Positions 7,960-16,377 of a stretch of DNA of 64,000 bases are shown in pieces. Where the stretch lies: NCBI GenBank assembly GCA_963169875.1, contig CAUJEL010000046.1:1-64000 (forward strand), given 5' to 3'. This stretch comes from Candidatus Zhuqueibacterota bacterium (GTDB lineage Bacteria > Zhuqueibacterota > Zhuqueibacteria > Residuimicrobiales > Residuimicrobiaceae). Positions within the stretch are counted from its first letter, which is position 1. Each line of letters starts with the position of its first letter. A model generated the notes under the pieces. That model was not told the origin of the DNA. It did not search any database and worked only from the letters and a program-made list of their open reading frames with translations. Position numbers and translations under genes: made by a program.

Positions 7960-8379
7960 ATGAAGGACTGGCGGGAAAAAATAAATGCGCTGCAGGAGGC
8001 GGAACTTTCGTTGCAGGTTGAAAAAGACGGCGTGGTCTTTTTTACTTCCACTGAACCCATGCTCAAGCCTCTGTTCACCTGTCTGCAGCAACATCCTGTG
8101 GAGATGGCGGGCAGCGTTGTCATCGACAAGATCGTCGGCCGGGCCGCGGCCATGCTGTGTGCGCAGGGACGCGTGGCCAAGATCATCACCCCTCTGATCA
8201 GCCGCTCCGCCATCGAAATTCTGGAACAATTCCAGATCGCGTATCACGCCTTGCGCATCCTTCCGCAGATCATGAACCGCGATCAAAGCGGTCCCTGCCC
8301 CATGGAAAAACTGGCCATGCAATTTGAGAATCCGCAGGAATTTGTCGATGAACTGGCGCGAAGAATGACTGGCAAATAA
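7960..8379 (+). CDS. DUF1893 family protein
   Basis: A 139-residue cytoplasmic protein. It matches the DUF1893 pattern as I recall it: an N-terminal strand with KDGVVFF, the conserved VVIDKIVGRAAAMLC segment near residue 60, an ISRSAIEILE helix and a C-terminal NRDQSGPCPME motif with the invariant Cys. The family is structurally related to cytidine deaminase-like folds, but its activity is unproven. ATG 7960 is preferred because GAAGG lies 9 bases upstream; an in-frame ATG at 7933 has no ribosome site. Monocistronic, with an imperfect hairpin at 8410-8442 downstream. Confidence 0.8.
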   Translation: MKDWREKINALQEAELSLQVEKDGVVFFTSTEPMLKPLFTCLQQHPVEMAGSVVIDKIVGRAAAMLCAQGRVAKIITPLISRSAIEILEQFQIAYHALRILPQIMNRDQSGPCPMEKLAMQFENPQEFVDELARRMTGK

Positions 8380-8409
8380 TCGGCAGTCCTGCCTACTCCA
8401 TTCAGATGT

Positions 8410-8442
8410 GGTGAAATGACCATTTGTTATCGTCATTTCACC
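8410..8442. other. perfect stem-loop without U-tract
   Basis: GGTGAAATGAC (8410-8420) pairs with GTCATTTCACC (8432-8442), 11 base pairs over an 11-base loop, 30 bases after the DUF1893 stop. There is no T-run, so it may be an mRNA 3' stabiliser or an operator rather than a classic terminator. Confidence 0.5.
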
Positions 8443-8600
8443 CGAAAAATTCCATTGTCACATTTTATGGACAATCAGTCGATTATCTTATTCGTAGCCC
8501 ACCAGCAAAGACAAGCATTTCTATTTGATAATTATTAAATTAAGCTCTCCTGCCTCACCTGGCGCGAACACCCCGGCATAGAAGCCTGCGCATATTCTTC

Positions 8601-8616
8601 TGGCATGATTTTTGTC
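8601..8616 (+). promoter_or_regulatory. possible sigma54-type promoter
   Basis: TGGCATG, 4 bases, TTGTC lies 29-44 bases upstream of the secreted-protein start. It follows the TGGCACG-N4-TTGC pattern with two mismatches, one of them in the critical -12 GC, so the call is weak. Confidence 0.2.
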
Positions 8617-8644
8617 TAATATTTCCGAAAAAAGGAGGTTTGCC

Positions 8645-10105
8645 ATGAGAAGTAAATTTTTACTGTTGACCTTATATCTTACCTGTATGCTTGTTTTCAC
8701 TGCAGCCGAAGCACAAGTGCTGTTCAAAGACGCTGATAATAATGAAATGATGCGCATTGAACAAATGTCACTTGGGCCGTCAAGAATTACCCGCGTGGGC
8801 ATTGGAGTCACCAATCCCCAATCGACACTGCATGCGGCCGGGCAGGTTCAGTCGTCGGGTTTAAGAATAAACTTCGGCAGCAGCTATTACACGATGCCGC
8901 TGTCCAATGCCAATGGTTACTTGAAAAACGACGGAAATGGCGTCCTGACGTGGGCATCGGTGGGCACGGGCGTCGGCGATGATCTCGGCAATCACACGGC
9001 CGAAGAAAACCTCAAGATGGGCAACTACTGGATCTCCAATGATGGCGGCAATGAAGGACTATGGGTTTCCACGAGTGGAAAAGTCGGCATCGGTACATCC
9101 ACGCCAAATGCAAGTTCTGAATTGGATGTTGCGGGAATCGTGCGGCTCAACCACATCCGCGGCAGCCAGGCGGCGCTGCATTTAGTGGATGATACCGGTG
9201 GTGCCAAACCGGTTAAAATGGGCAGCCTGGTCATCTCCAGCAGCTTCAGCAATGAACCGCCAGCCAGTGGACTGTATGTATCCGGGGCAACACAATTAAT
9301 CGGCAATCTCGGCAAAATCCGCAACATCGACTATACCTGGCCCGCAACCGCAGCCACTCAGGCCAGTTTGCTCGCCAACAACGGCCCCGCTGGCACTTTG
9401 ACATGGAGAGCACAGACAGATTTCGCCGCTGCCAACCACAGCCATGCCACCTTGAGTGAAGGGAACGGGATAAAAGATTTTTCCTATACGGGTGCTGCAA
9501 CGGCAACAGTCGGATTAACAGATTTGCTCACGGCACAACAGGCCAAAACCTATTATATGGCGGATATAACCGTCAATACCGAAGGGCGCATCACCAACAT
9601 CGTGGATGGCGGACCGCAGCGCATCAATGCCAAGCTCGCCCAACGAACAACTCAATATATTGATCTTTCGTTACCTCATGAGTTGCATCGCGTACTCATG
9701 TCCACCACTGAATGGAATCTTGGCAATGCCGTGACCGGATCCCCTTACTACTGTTTCCGTGCGCCCGCCACTGGAATGTATGTGATGCAAGCCACCATAA
9801 CCGTGACAGAGATCGGCACGGGTAAATATATTTGTCCGTACATTTGCAAGAGCACTGCCATTGCAAATATCACAGATCCGGTGAGCATCGTCGCACAAGG
9901 CACCGGGCTTATCAATACCTCAGGCGCCGGCAATCTGGTCACCCAGGTAACCGGCATCTTTAAAGCGAATGCCAATGATTACATCGCCATCTGCGTCAAT
10001 TCAGATGATACCGATGGATTCAATATTTTCAATGTCTGGCAATCGCCGACCAACAATCCCAACAATTGTGCTGTGCTTTACTATCTCGGGCCCTACAGCA
10101 ACTAG
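8645..10105 (+). CDS. secreted protein with C1q/TNF-like C-terminal domain
   Basis: A 486-residue exported protein. It has a clear signal peptide (MRSKFLLLTLYL through TAAEAQ), cleaved near residue 24. The body has the low-complexity style of fibre proteins, for example VGIGVTNPQSTLHAAG and KVGIGTSTPNASSELDVAG. This recurs in phage-tail-like and surface fibre proteins of the FCB group. The last roughly 130 residues (YYCFRAPATGMYVMQATITV through CAVLYYLGP) look like a C1q-type jelly roll with several cysteines. ATG 8645 is fixed by an AAAGGAGGT site; the upstream in-frame start at 8612 has none. Role unknown; probably a trimeric surface or extracellular fibre. Confidence 0.7.
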   Translation: MRSKFLLLTLYLTCMLVFTAAEAQVLFKDADNNEMMRIEQMSLGPSRITRVGIGVTNPQSTLHAAGQVQSSGLRINFGSSYYTMPLSNANGYLKNDGNGVLTWASVGTGVGDDLGNHTAEENLKMGNYWISNDGGNEGLWVSTSGKVGIGTSTPNASSELDVAGIVRLNHIRGSQAALHLVDDTGGAKPVKMGSLVISSSFSNEPPASGLYVSGATQLIGNLGKIRNIDYTWPATAATQASLLANNGPAGTLTWRAQTDFAAANHSHATLSEGNGIKDFSYTGAATATVGLTDLLTAQQAKTYYMADITVNTEGRITNIVDGGPQRINAKLAQRTTQYIDLSLPHELHRVLMSTTEWNLGNAVTGSPYYCFRAPATGMYVMQATITVTEIGTGKYICPYICKSTAIANITDPVSIVAQGTGLINTSGAGNLVTQVTGIFKANANDYIAICVNSDDTDGFNIFNVWQSPTNNPNNCAVLYYLGPYSN

Positions 10106-10230
10106 CTATTCTTCAATCATGCGATAGCTCGCTGCCTGCGAAGATCTACAACCTTCGCAGGGGTGTTTCATTGAGCACAAATCGAGTTGTTTGCCGTATA
10201 ATAGATTTTTTTCAGGAAAAAGGGGCAAGA

Positions 10231-10264
10231 AAAGCCGGACTCCACAGAGGGGTCCGGCTTTTTA
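10231..10264. terminator. intrinsic terminator, probably bidirectional
   Basis: AAAGCCGGAC (10231-10240) pairs with GTCCGGCTTT (10252-10261) and a T-run follows on the plus strand. On the minus strand the hairpin also ends in a short T-tract. It lies between two convergent genes. Confidence 0.85.
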
Positions 10265-10318
10265 TTCCGGTTAATGCGGGTTGTCGAGGGTATGATTGCA
10301 GCGACTATCATACCCGTT

Positions 10319-12145
10319 TTATTTACGGGCCATTTTCAACATCGCATCATCCCAATATCCGGTGCTGGTTCCGGCGCCGCTATGCAGCCGCAGCGTCACT
10401 TTGGCGGCGGCCGCAGGCGCTTCGGCCCGGGCTTTCACCAGACTCCAGGCGGCCGTGGTCAATGGCGCAGCTGTTTCCTTCTCCAGCAGCAGCTTGCCGG
10501 CCTCATCATGGAACAACAGCGCAACAGTTTGCGCCTTGCCCGTGACCGCCAGGTGCCAGGCCTGTGCCTCGTACATCTGCCCCGGCACAACGTTCACCGA
10601 CTGTTCGATCCAGCAGCCATCACCTGGTGTGCTGTTTTCATCTTTCATCAGCACACCATACAGTCCCAGTTTGGCTTTCTGTTTCTGGCGGCTGATGCTG
10701 CACTTGCTGGCAATACGAATATTCCACTGCGCCACGGTGGCGGGAAAAACCTTGTTCGTCGGAACCTCGAAGGATAGATTATCCAATGATGAAAGCCGCA
10801 CCAGGGTCCGGTCATCGCGGGCGAACCACACCCCGGCATCGAGGCCGGCGAGCATGAAGGGAGTGAACGATGCGATTCTTACGGTTTGCGCCTGGCCTCC
10901 CGGATTCATCAGAACATAAAAACTGGCGCGCGAATTACGGGTCTCCCGATTAAACAACCGGTAATGCAAATTGGCGGCATATTTGCTTTCCGTCGATGTA
11001 AACTCTTCAAAGAGCGTTTTAAAAAGATGGATCTCCTTCACCAGATCGAACATTCGGTCGAGGAAGAGGGTGCTGCTGTCACACTTGGCGATGGCGCCTT
11101 GATCGTTGTAGAAGAAAATACCCGACGCGCCATGGATGACAGCGGCATAGACCTGCGGCCGGATGCGCTCATACATATCCAGGACCGAAGTGTAGCGAAA
11201 AGGTTCTCCGGAGACCCAGGGCCACACCGGTTTTTGTCCGGAACTCTCCTGCATCCAGGTTACTGCTTCCCCTAAAAGGGCTGGACGACGGTTGGTGGCA
11301 TCGTAGGAGTTGAGGCCGATGATGTCCGTGGCTGCGGCGTAGGCGGCCGTTGTGCGCCGCACATTGCTTTCATGGTCCGGATGGCTGAAGCGGAGCCGGG
11401 AGAAGGGATTGACATCGCCCCGGTCAGCCGCCTGATACGGATATTGCCTTTCATACAGCCATTTGCTGCCGCTGACCGGTCCCAGATCGATGTAGGTGAG
11501 CAGGCCCTCTTTGCGGTGATCATAAAAGCGCTGCAACAGCGTCTCTGAAAATGCCCAATCCCGCTCGGTGGCATTGCCGGTATCGGGTTCATCCATGAGA
11601 AAATAGATCATGCTGCGTCTCGGGCCTCCCGGTGGATTCACCAGCTGGTAAATCGTCTGCATCACACCGCGAGCGCCCTCGCGGGTGACGCGGGCAGGGG
11701 CGGAGCGCTGCTCACTGGGTTGAAAAACCCCGTCCTGGTTCGTGTCGATGATTGCGCCCCGGTAAGTTTTCAGGCGGTACGGCAGATCGCCCGCCAAAAA
11801 AACGCCTTCGTCATGGTGGACGTAATCGAGGCTGGTGAAAATGCCATTGGGGTAGAGATGGGAGCGGTCATCGATATCGCGAACCTGCAGCCATAACGCA
11901 TTGAACATCTCCTTCAGGCTTGAAAACGCCGTTTCATCCACCACCTTGGGATTGAGGCCGTTGACGGGCGCGCCGATCGCGAAAAAGCGCTGCTGCTCCC
12001 TGAGAACGTAGCCCATGGGCGGGCCGTTCTCTACGGTGTAAACCTGGGCAGCGCTATTGTTCGGCAAGACGAGAAACAACAACAGCAGGGCGGATTTACC
12101 CGACCACGCCGGCTTGATTCGTTGAAAGAGGTTTTTTGTTTTCAT
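10319..12145 (-). CDS. secreted TIM-barrel-like protein, possible glycoside hydrolase with C-terminal jelly-roll domain
   Basis: A 608-residue exported protein with a signal peptide (KSALLLLFLVLPNNSAAQ). The middle part (about residues 60-400) resembles a TIM-barrel sugar hydrolase: acidic loops FLMDEPDTG and WVSGEPF lie at strand ends, with FGLNSYD-like and GIFFYND segments. I cannot assign a GH family. The last about 130 residues (SKCSISRQKQ through TGYWDDAML) look like a carbohydrate-binding jelly roll (the WDDAML ending is typical). ATG 12145 is preferred over an upstream start at 12199 because AGGGGAC precedes it. It is divergent from the membrane protein at 12252. Confidence 0.6.
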   Translation of the reverse strand: MKTKNLFQRIKPAWSGKSALLLLFLVLPNNSAAQVYTVENGPPMGYVLREQQRFFAIGAPVNGLNPKVVDETAFSSLKEMFNALWLQVRDIDDRSHLYPNGIFTSLDYVHHDEGVFLAGDLPYRLKTYRGAIIDTNQDGVFQPSEQRSAPARVTREGARGVMQTIYQLVNPPGGPRRSMIYFLMDEPDTGNATERDWAFSETLLQRFYDHRKEGLLTYIDLGPVSGSKWLYERQYPYQAADRGDVNPFSRLRFSHPDHESNVRRTTAAYAAATDIIGLNSYDATNRRPALLGEAVTWMQESSGQKPVWPWVSGEPFRYTSVLDMYERIRPQVYAAVIHGASGIFFYNDQGAIAKCDSSTLFLDRMFDLVKEIHLFKTLFEEFTSTESKYAANLHYRLFNRETRNSRASFYVLMNPGGQAQTVRIASFTPFMLAGLDAGVWFARDDRTLVRLSSLDNLSFEVPTNKVFPATVAQWNIRIASKCSISRQKQKAKLGLYGVLMKDENSTPGDGCWIEQSVNVVPGQMYEAQAWHLAVTGKAQTVALLFHDEAGKLLLEKETAAPLTTAAWSLVKARAEAPAAAAKVTLRLHSGAGTSTGYWDDAMLKMARK

Positions 12146-12251
12146 GGAGTCCCCTGTAAATAAAGATTTTTTATAAATTAATGTGGAAAGTATTTGCATC
12201 GCCGCCTGTTGCTGTTTATATTACTCAAAAGGGCACTGGCAGGAGAGAAAA

Positions 12252-13067
12252 ATGTTGGCGGCAAACTGGAAATGGATACTTCATCGTGCTCAACACATCC
12301 GTGCGGGCATTCTTTTCGCATCCTTCCTCATCATGATCATCATTCTCTTGATCCGTATTTTCGAATTTGATCTTTACGTCGCCATTTCCCGTGAGGACGG
12401 CCTTTTCGAGTATTCACAATCAGTTTTCTATTTTTTATGCGTCTTTCTTTTTATGAGTCTGGGGCTGGCACGATACCGCACCTGTGAAACGCTGCAGAGT
12501 CTGGTGCTCTTCTTCTTTGCGATAGTCTGCTTTTTGCTCAGCATGGAAGAGATCAGCTGGGGACAGCGAATTTTCTCACTGGCAACGCCCCCTTCGCTGG
12601 AGGTGCTTAACAGACAGCATGAAACCAATATCCATAATATCAATCCACTTCATCGCGGCTTTCAATACGCCTATCTGCTGGCGGTCTTTTGTTTTTTAGC
12701 CGCCATGGCAATTCGTTACATTCCCTATTTCAAACGCGCGCCATGGTCGCGAACCTGGTTCCGCAAGCTCGTTCATTTGACCCCCGGCTGGTATCTCCTG
12801 CCCTATCCTCTGCCAGTCATGATCATCTATTCTTATTTTCTTTTTTTCGCCTATTACGGGTACGAGTATTTCGGCTGGTCCGGCTTTCGTATCGGCGTCA
12901 TCATTCAATGGCGGGATCAGGAGCCTGCTGAATTCGTGCTGGCGCTGGGCGTACTGCTTTATGCCATCTCCCTATGGGCCCGTTTGCGGCTCAAGCAGGC
13001 GATGAGCCATCAATCGTTCGCGGCCATTGCTTCGACCTTCCAGGAAAAAGAGCGTTCATCGAAATAG
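12252..13067 (+). CDS. multi-spanning membrane protein with EEISWGQ motif
   Basis: A 271-residue inner-membrane protein with about six hydrophobic segments. A loop near residues 95-130 carries SMEEISWGQRIF followed by NRQHETNIHNINP. This combination recurs in uncharacterised bacterial membrane proteins. No catalytic role is known; the conserved Glu, Gln, His and Asn residues suggest a site at the membrane surface. ATG 12252 follows an AGGAGAG site; the in-frame extension from 12183 is rejected. Its 3' end overlaps the convergent transglutaminase gene by 58 bases. Confidence 0.65.
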   Translation: MLAANWKWILHRAQHIRAGILFASFLIMIIILLIRIFEFDLYVAISREDGLFEYSQSVFYFLCVFLFMSLGLARYRTCETLQSLVLFFFAIVCFLLSMEEISWGQRIFSLATPPSLEVLNRQHETNIHNINPLHRGFQYAYLLAVFCFLAAMAIRYIPYFKRAPWSRTWFRKLVHLTPGWYLLPYPLPVMIIYSYFLFFAYYGYEYFGWSGFRIGVIIQWRDQEPAEFVLALGVLLYAISLWARLRLKQAMSHQSFAAIASTFQEKERSSK

Positions 13068-14461
13068 AGATTGCCGCCCTTCCACTCAATTTCTCCGCGC
13101 TGAAAATCGACCCTATCAGAACGAAAATGTATTTTCTTCGGGTAGAGCGGCGCGGAAAAATCCGCATTGGCAACCATGCGGTAGGCGGGCATGTTGCCGA
13201 AATAAAAATCCCGCAAAAACTGCTTGTCCGCTTGCGACAACGAAGTGATCTCATGCACCGCCCAACCGCCTTCGTAGGGATCAACCGGCAGCCAGCCATA
13301 GGGTTCCACATGAAATTCGGCCCAGTCATGGATGGTCTTTTCACCCGGGAAGAACATCCAGCAGCCCTGCCAGCGCGCCGGCACCCCGGCTATGCGGCAC
13401 AGGGTGATAAATAACAATCCCTGCACCCCGCAATCGCCGTAACGATTTTTCCAGGCATACATGCTGAGATTATCGATGAGCGAATACTCAATCATATAGC
13501 TGTACACCATATTTTCACTAACCCAGTCATAGATTTTCCGGGCTTTGAGATAGGGATTTGCTTCGCCCTGCGTGATCTCCCGGGCCAGTTGGCGCAGTTC
13601 CGGGGTGAAGAGGATATGCGGCGCCTTTTCAGCAGTGTATTGGCGGAAGAGTCCAGATGTCTCATCATACGGTTCGATTTTCCCGGCATCGATCTCATTG
13701 CTGACCGCCCAGGAGGTATATTCAAACTGGACGCTGAAATCGAGCGGCTGACCGGCGTGCGCCTTCTGCTCGAGATAGAGGGAACGGCTGTCGCTCAACG
13801 GCTGGCTGATCCAGGCAACAGCCGGGGACGCTTCGATCACTTCCATATCGGTTTGGAAGGGATAGGCGCGCGGATAGGGCAGCCAACAACGCACGGTCTC
13901 TCCGGCCGGCACCACATCAGCCGGCACCTGCATATGCATGGTGGCGCGGAATCGCATGGGCAGCACCAGCCGGTCAAGGGCTTTTTCCCCGGCTGCCTTG
14001 ACCTCGCGGCAATAAGCCAGAATAGTGTGCTCGAATTCGCTGTCGTCATCGGAATTGAGCCGCCGCGCCTTGAGATCGGGATAGCGGAAAAAGAGGTTGC
14101 TGCGGCTGGAGTTATGATAATATTTGACCCCTTCGATCCATATGAAATCCAGGCGGCCGGATTTTTCCCAGGCATCGATCTCGGAGGCCGCAAATCCTTG
14201 AATGCTCTTTTCGAGCGCAGAGACCAGCTTTTCGCGGGTGAGGCCATAGTCCTGCGGCAAACGCCTCAGGCGTTCGGCCGCGAAGAGCAGCTGTGATTGT
14301 TCTTTCTCATCCATTCCGGATTGATTGGCGTGTTGTGTCAACAATTTTTGTGCTTGAACCAGATGCCCTTCTTTTTCCAATCGGGCGGCTTGCTGGAGAA
14401 TGGATTGCGCCTGAAGGGCACAGCTGATAAAAAGAAGGATCAAAAAAGTCATTTTGCGCAT
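13010..14461 (-). CDS. secreted transglutaminase-like (papain-fold) protein
   Basis: A 483-residue exported protein with signal peptide MRKMTFLILLFISCALQAQ. The C-terminal half carries the transglutaminase-like catalytic triad: Cys in YGDCGVQGLL, His in HDWAEFHVE and Asp in GWLPVDPYEGG. The N-terminal half contains a TPR-like helix pair and a beta-sandwich region. Family members act as peptidases or amidases or bind peptides in the periplasm; the specific activity is unknown. The ATG overlaps the end of the APC permease gene by 13 bases, so the two are translationally coupled. Peptide breakdown followed by amino-acid uptake is a plausible joint role. Confidence 0.8.
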   Translation of the reverse strand: MRKMTFLILLFISCALQAQSILQQAARLEKEGHLVQAQKLLTQHANQSGMDEKEQSQLLFAAERLRRLPQDYGLTREKLVSALEKSIQGFAASEIDAWEKSGRLDFIWIEGVKYYHNSSRSNLFFRYPDLKARRLNSDDDSEFEHTILAYCREVKAAGEKALDRLVLPMRFRATMHMQVPADVVPAGETVRCWLPYPRAYPFQTDMEVIEASPAVAWISQPLSDSRSLYLEQKAHAGQPLDFSVQFEYTSWAVSNEIDAGKIEPYDETSGLFRQYTAEKAPHILFTPELRQLAREITQGEANPYLKARKIYDWVSENMVYSYMIEYSLIDNLSMYAWKNRYGDCGVQGLLFITLCRIAGVPARWQGCWMFFPGEKTIHDWAEFHVEPYGWLPVDPYEGGWAVHEITSLSQADKQFLRDFYFGNMPAYRMVANADFSAPLYPKKIHFRSDRVDFQRGEIEWKGGNLYFDERSFSWKVEAMAAND

Positions 14462-15894
14462 GAATCGCCTCCAGGATTGTGGTTGGTTTGCCCTTGCGGA
14501 GGGTTATCACCTTCGCAAGGGTGCCTCTGCAGTCTGAAATAGAAATAAACCGGCACGCCGGAGAGGATCAATGCCACCGATGCCAGCACGCCGGTTGATG
14601 AATAAGTCAAAAAAGTTCCATAGGCGAGAAATAACTGGCTGAAGATAGCCAGTCCCGTCATGGACCGCCACGCGGGCGTGCGATAGCCGGGGTTATAGTC
14701 GGGGCGACGGCGCAGCCAGAAAATGGAACCATAGACCAATGCATTCTGCAAGACATAGGACAGCGTGAAATAGCCCAGCAGCGGCTCGATACCGCCGATC
14801 AGCGTCAACAGGATGGCGAGGCCGGATTGGATGAGGATCGACAGATAGGGCGTGTGAAATTTCGGATGCACGGCTGCGAACGATTTGAAGAACAGACCAT
14901 CGCGCGCCACGGCGTATTCCAGCCGCGGCTGCACCATGATGCAGCCGTTGAGTGCCCCGACCATGGAGACGAAGGCGGCAATGGCGAGAAATCCGCCCGC
15001 GATGCCCGCCCAGGCAGGCAGATAGGCAAATGGATTGGCAAACGCGCCCGAGATCGCCGCCAGTTCCGCGTACGGTATGATGGCCGAGGTAGCCAGCGAA
15101 ATGAGAAGGTAGGCCAGGGTGACGCCGGCCACGGAACCGATCAATGCCCGAGGCAAGGTCCTCCGCGGATTTTCAATCTCTCCGGCCATGTATAAAATAT
15201 TGGGGAATCCGGCATAGGACCAGACCGTGGCCGTGGTTCCGGCGAGCAAAAGTGAAAACAGGTTCCCGTTTTGGGCAGAGCCGGACAGGGAAAGAGAAGC
15301 GGAACCAAAGTGATAAAATCCGATCACGATCAACAGCAACAGGGGCGATATTTTGGCGATGGTGAGCACGATCTGCAGATTGCCGCCGCGGCGCACATCG
15401 CGGATATGCGGCAGGGTCAACAGCACAATCATCAGACAGGCGAGCATTTTGGCCGTCCAGGGATCCTGTAAAAACGGCCAGAACACGGTCAAGGAGGAAA
15501 TGGCGATCAGGGCGATGATACTGATGGAAGGGGTGTCGCTGGTGATGAAGGCGGTCCATACGTAGAGAAACGCCAGCATCGGGCTCCCGGCTTTGCGCAG
15601 ATAGAGATAGCCGAAGCCCTGATCCGGATAAGCCGTGGCCAGCTCGCTGAGCACAAAGATTTGCGGGATCCACAGCAAGCCGCCCAGGAGCCAGGCGCCG
15701 GCCGCCAGCCAGGGCGAGCCCGTGGCGCGCGCCACGATGGGCAGGGTGATGAATACGCCGGAGCCGATCACCGTGCCCACGATGATCGCCAGGGCATGTC
15801 CCATCCCCAGTTTTCTTGCCAAGGTCTCGATGTGCGCCTCCAGTTGTGCATGCACCCTCGTGGGCAATTTACCCAAATCAGGACAACAATGCAA
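14449..15894 (-). CDS. APC-superfamily amino acid permease
   Basis: A 481-residue inner-membrane transporter with about 12 hydrophobic segments. The first helix contains the APC signature GTVIGSGVF, and LSELATAYPDQGFGYLYLRKA is typical of helix 2-3 of the LAT/AAT branch. The substrate is not predictable. The start is uncertain: the frame opens with TTG at 15894, and GTG 15855 or ATG 15804 (just before helix 1) are possible; none has a strong ribosome site. Upstream lies MITE-like copy B, so the promoter may be inside or near that element. Confidence 0.85.
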   Translation of the reverse strand: MHCCPDLGKLPTRVHAQLEAHIETLARKLGMGHALAIIVGTVIGSGVFITLPIVARATGSPWLAAGAWLLGGLLWIPQIFVLSELATAYPDQGFGYLYLRKAGSPMLAFLYVWTAFITSDTPSISIIALIAISSLTVFWPFLQDPWTAKMLACLMIVLLTLPHIRDVRRGGNLQIVLTIAKISPLLLLIVIGFYHFGSASLSLSGSAQNGNLFSLLLAGTTATVWSYAGFPNILYMAGEIENPRRTLPRALIGSVAGVTLAYLLISLATSAIIPYAELAAISGAFANPFAYLPAWAGIAGGFLAIAAFVSMVGALNGCIMVQPRLEYAVARDGLFFKSFAAVHPKFHTPYLSILIQSGLAILLTLIGGIEPLLGYFTLSYVLQNALVYGSIFWLRRRPDYNPGYRTPAWRSMTGLAIFSQLFLAYGTFLTYSSTGVLASVALILSGVPVYFYFRLQRHPCEGDNPPQGQTNHNPGGDSCAK

Positions 15895-15924
15895 CTTGTT
15901 TTAGATAATTTCTCCCGCCGGCAT

Positions 15925-16107
15925 TTAAGCTGAATTATTCACCGCCGCGGACGCAAAGGTATGCAAAGAAAAGAAAAACAGAACGATGGCATTGATAACA
16001 ACGTTGATGACTGAGATAAAAATCAAATCAAATAAATTTCGATAATTATAATAAAAATTGCTCGGCGGCCTCGGCGCGCTGTGCGGTTTATGAATTGAGC
16101 AGGTTAA
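15925..16107 (+). repeat. MITE-like dispersed repeat, copy B
   Basis: Left end TTAAGCTGAATTATTCACCG, then CGCGGACGCAAAGGTATGC, AAAGAAAAGAAAAACAG, an AT-rich middle with TTTCGATAATTATAATAAA, GCGGCCTCGGCGCGCTG, and right end ATGAATTGAGCAGGTTAA. About 183 bp, matching copies A and C block by block. It sits between the divergent APC permease and TonB-receptor operon, and its right end is 27 bases from the TonB promoter. Confidence 0.8.
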
Positions 16108-16133
16108 AGAAACACATTTTTTTCAAGTTTTCC

Positions 16134-16162
16134 TTGACTTTAACAAGAATAAACAATAAAAT
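16134..16162 (+). promoter_or_regulatory. sigma70-type promoter for the outer-membrane operon
   Basis: TTGACT (16134-16139), a 17-base spacer and TAAAAT (16157-16162) lie in an AT-rich stretch immediately after repeat copy B. The start codon is at 16378, so the leader would be about 210 bases. I see no recognisable riboswitch in that leader. Confidence 0.55.
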
Positions 16163-16377
16163 TGAAGAAGCTGAGCAAATTCCGCAAAACACGACATGGA
16201 TGGTGCTCCGTCCTGGCGTGCGTGTCTTGACCCATAACGTAGAAATGGTGTTAGGCTTATGACTTGAGTTCAGCAGTACCCCGACGCGTATCACTCCTGC
16301 ATTCATTTCCAAATTCGTACAAATGGATCGCTAAGCAAATACAGAATCATTAATCAATTATGCAATGGAGGCTGTGA

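Noticed and set aside
10066..10919. Plus-strand ORFs overlapping the terminator and the secreted hydrolase-like gene
   Set aside because: They cross a strong bidirectional terminator and the antisense strand of a signal-peptide-bearing gene.
12183..12200. TGGAAAG...TTGCA as a sigma54 promoter
   Set aside because: Spacing between the two elements is 3 rather than 4 bases, and the -24 element is poor.
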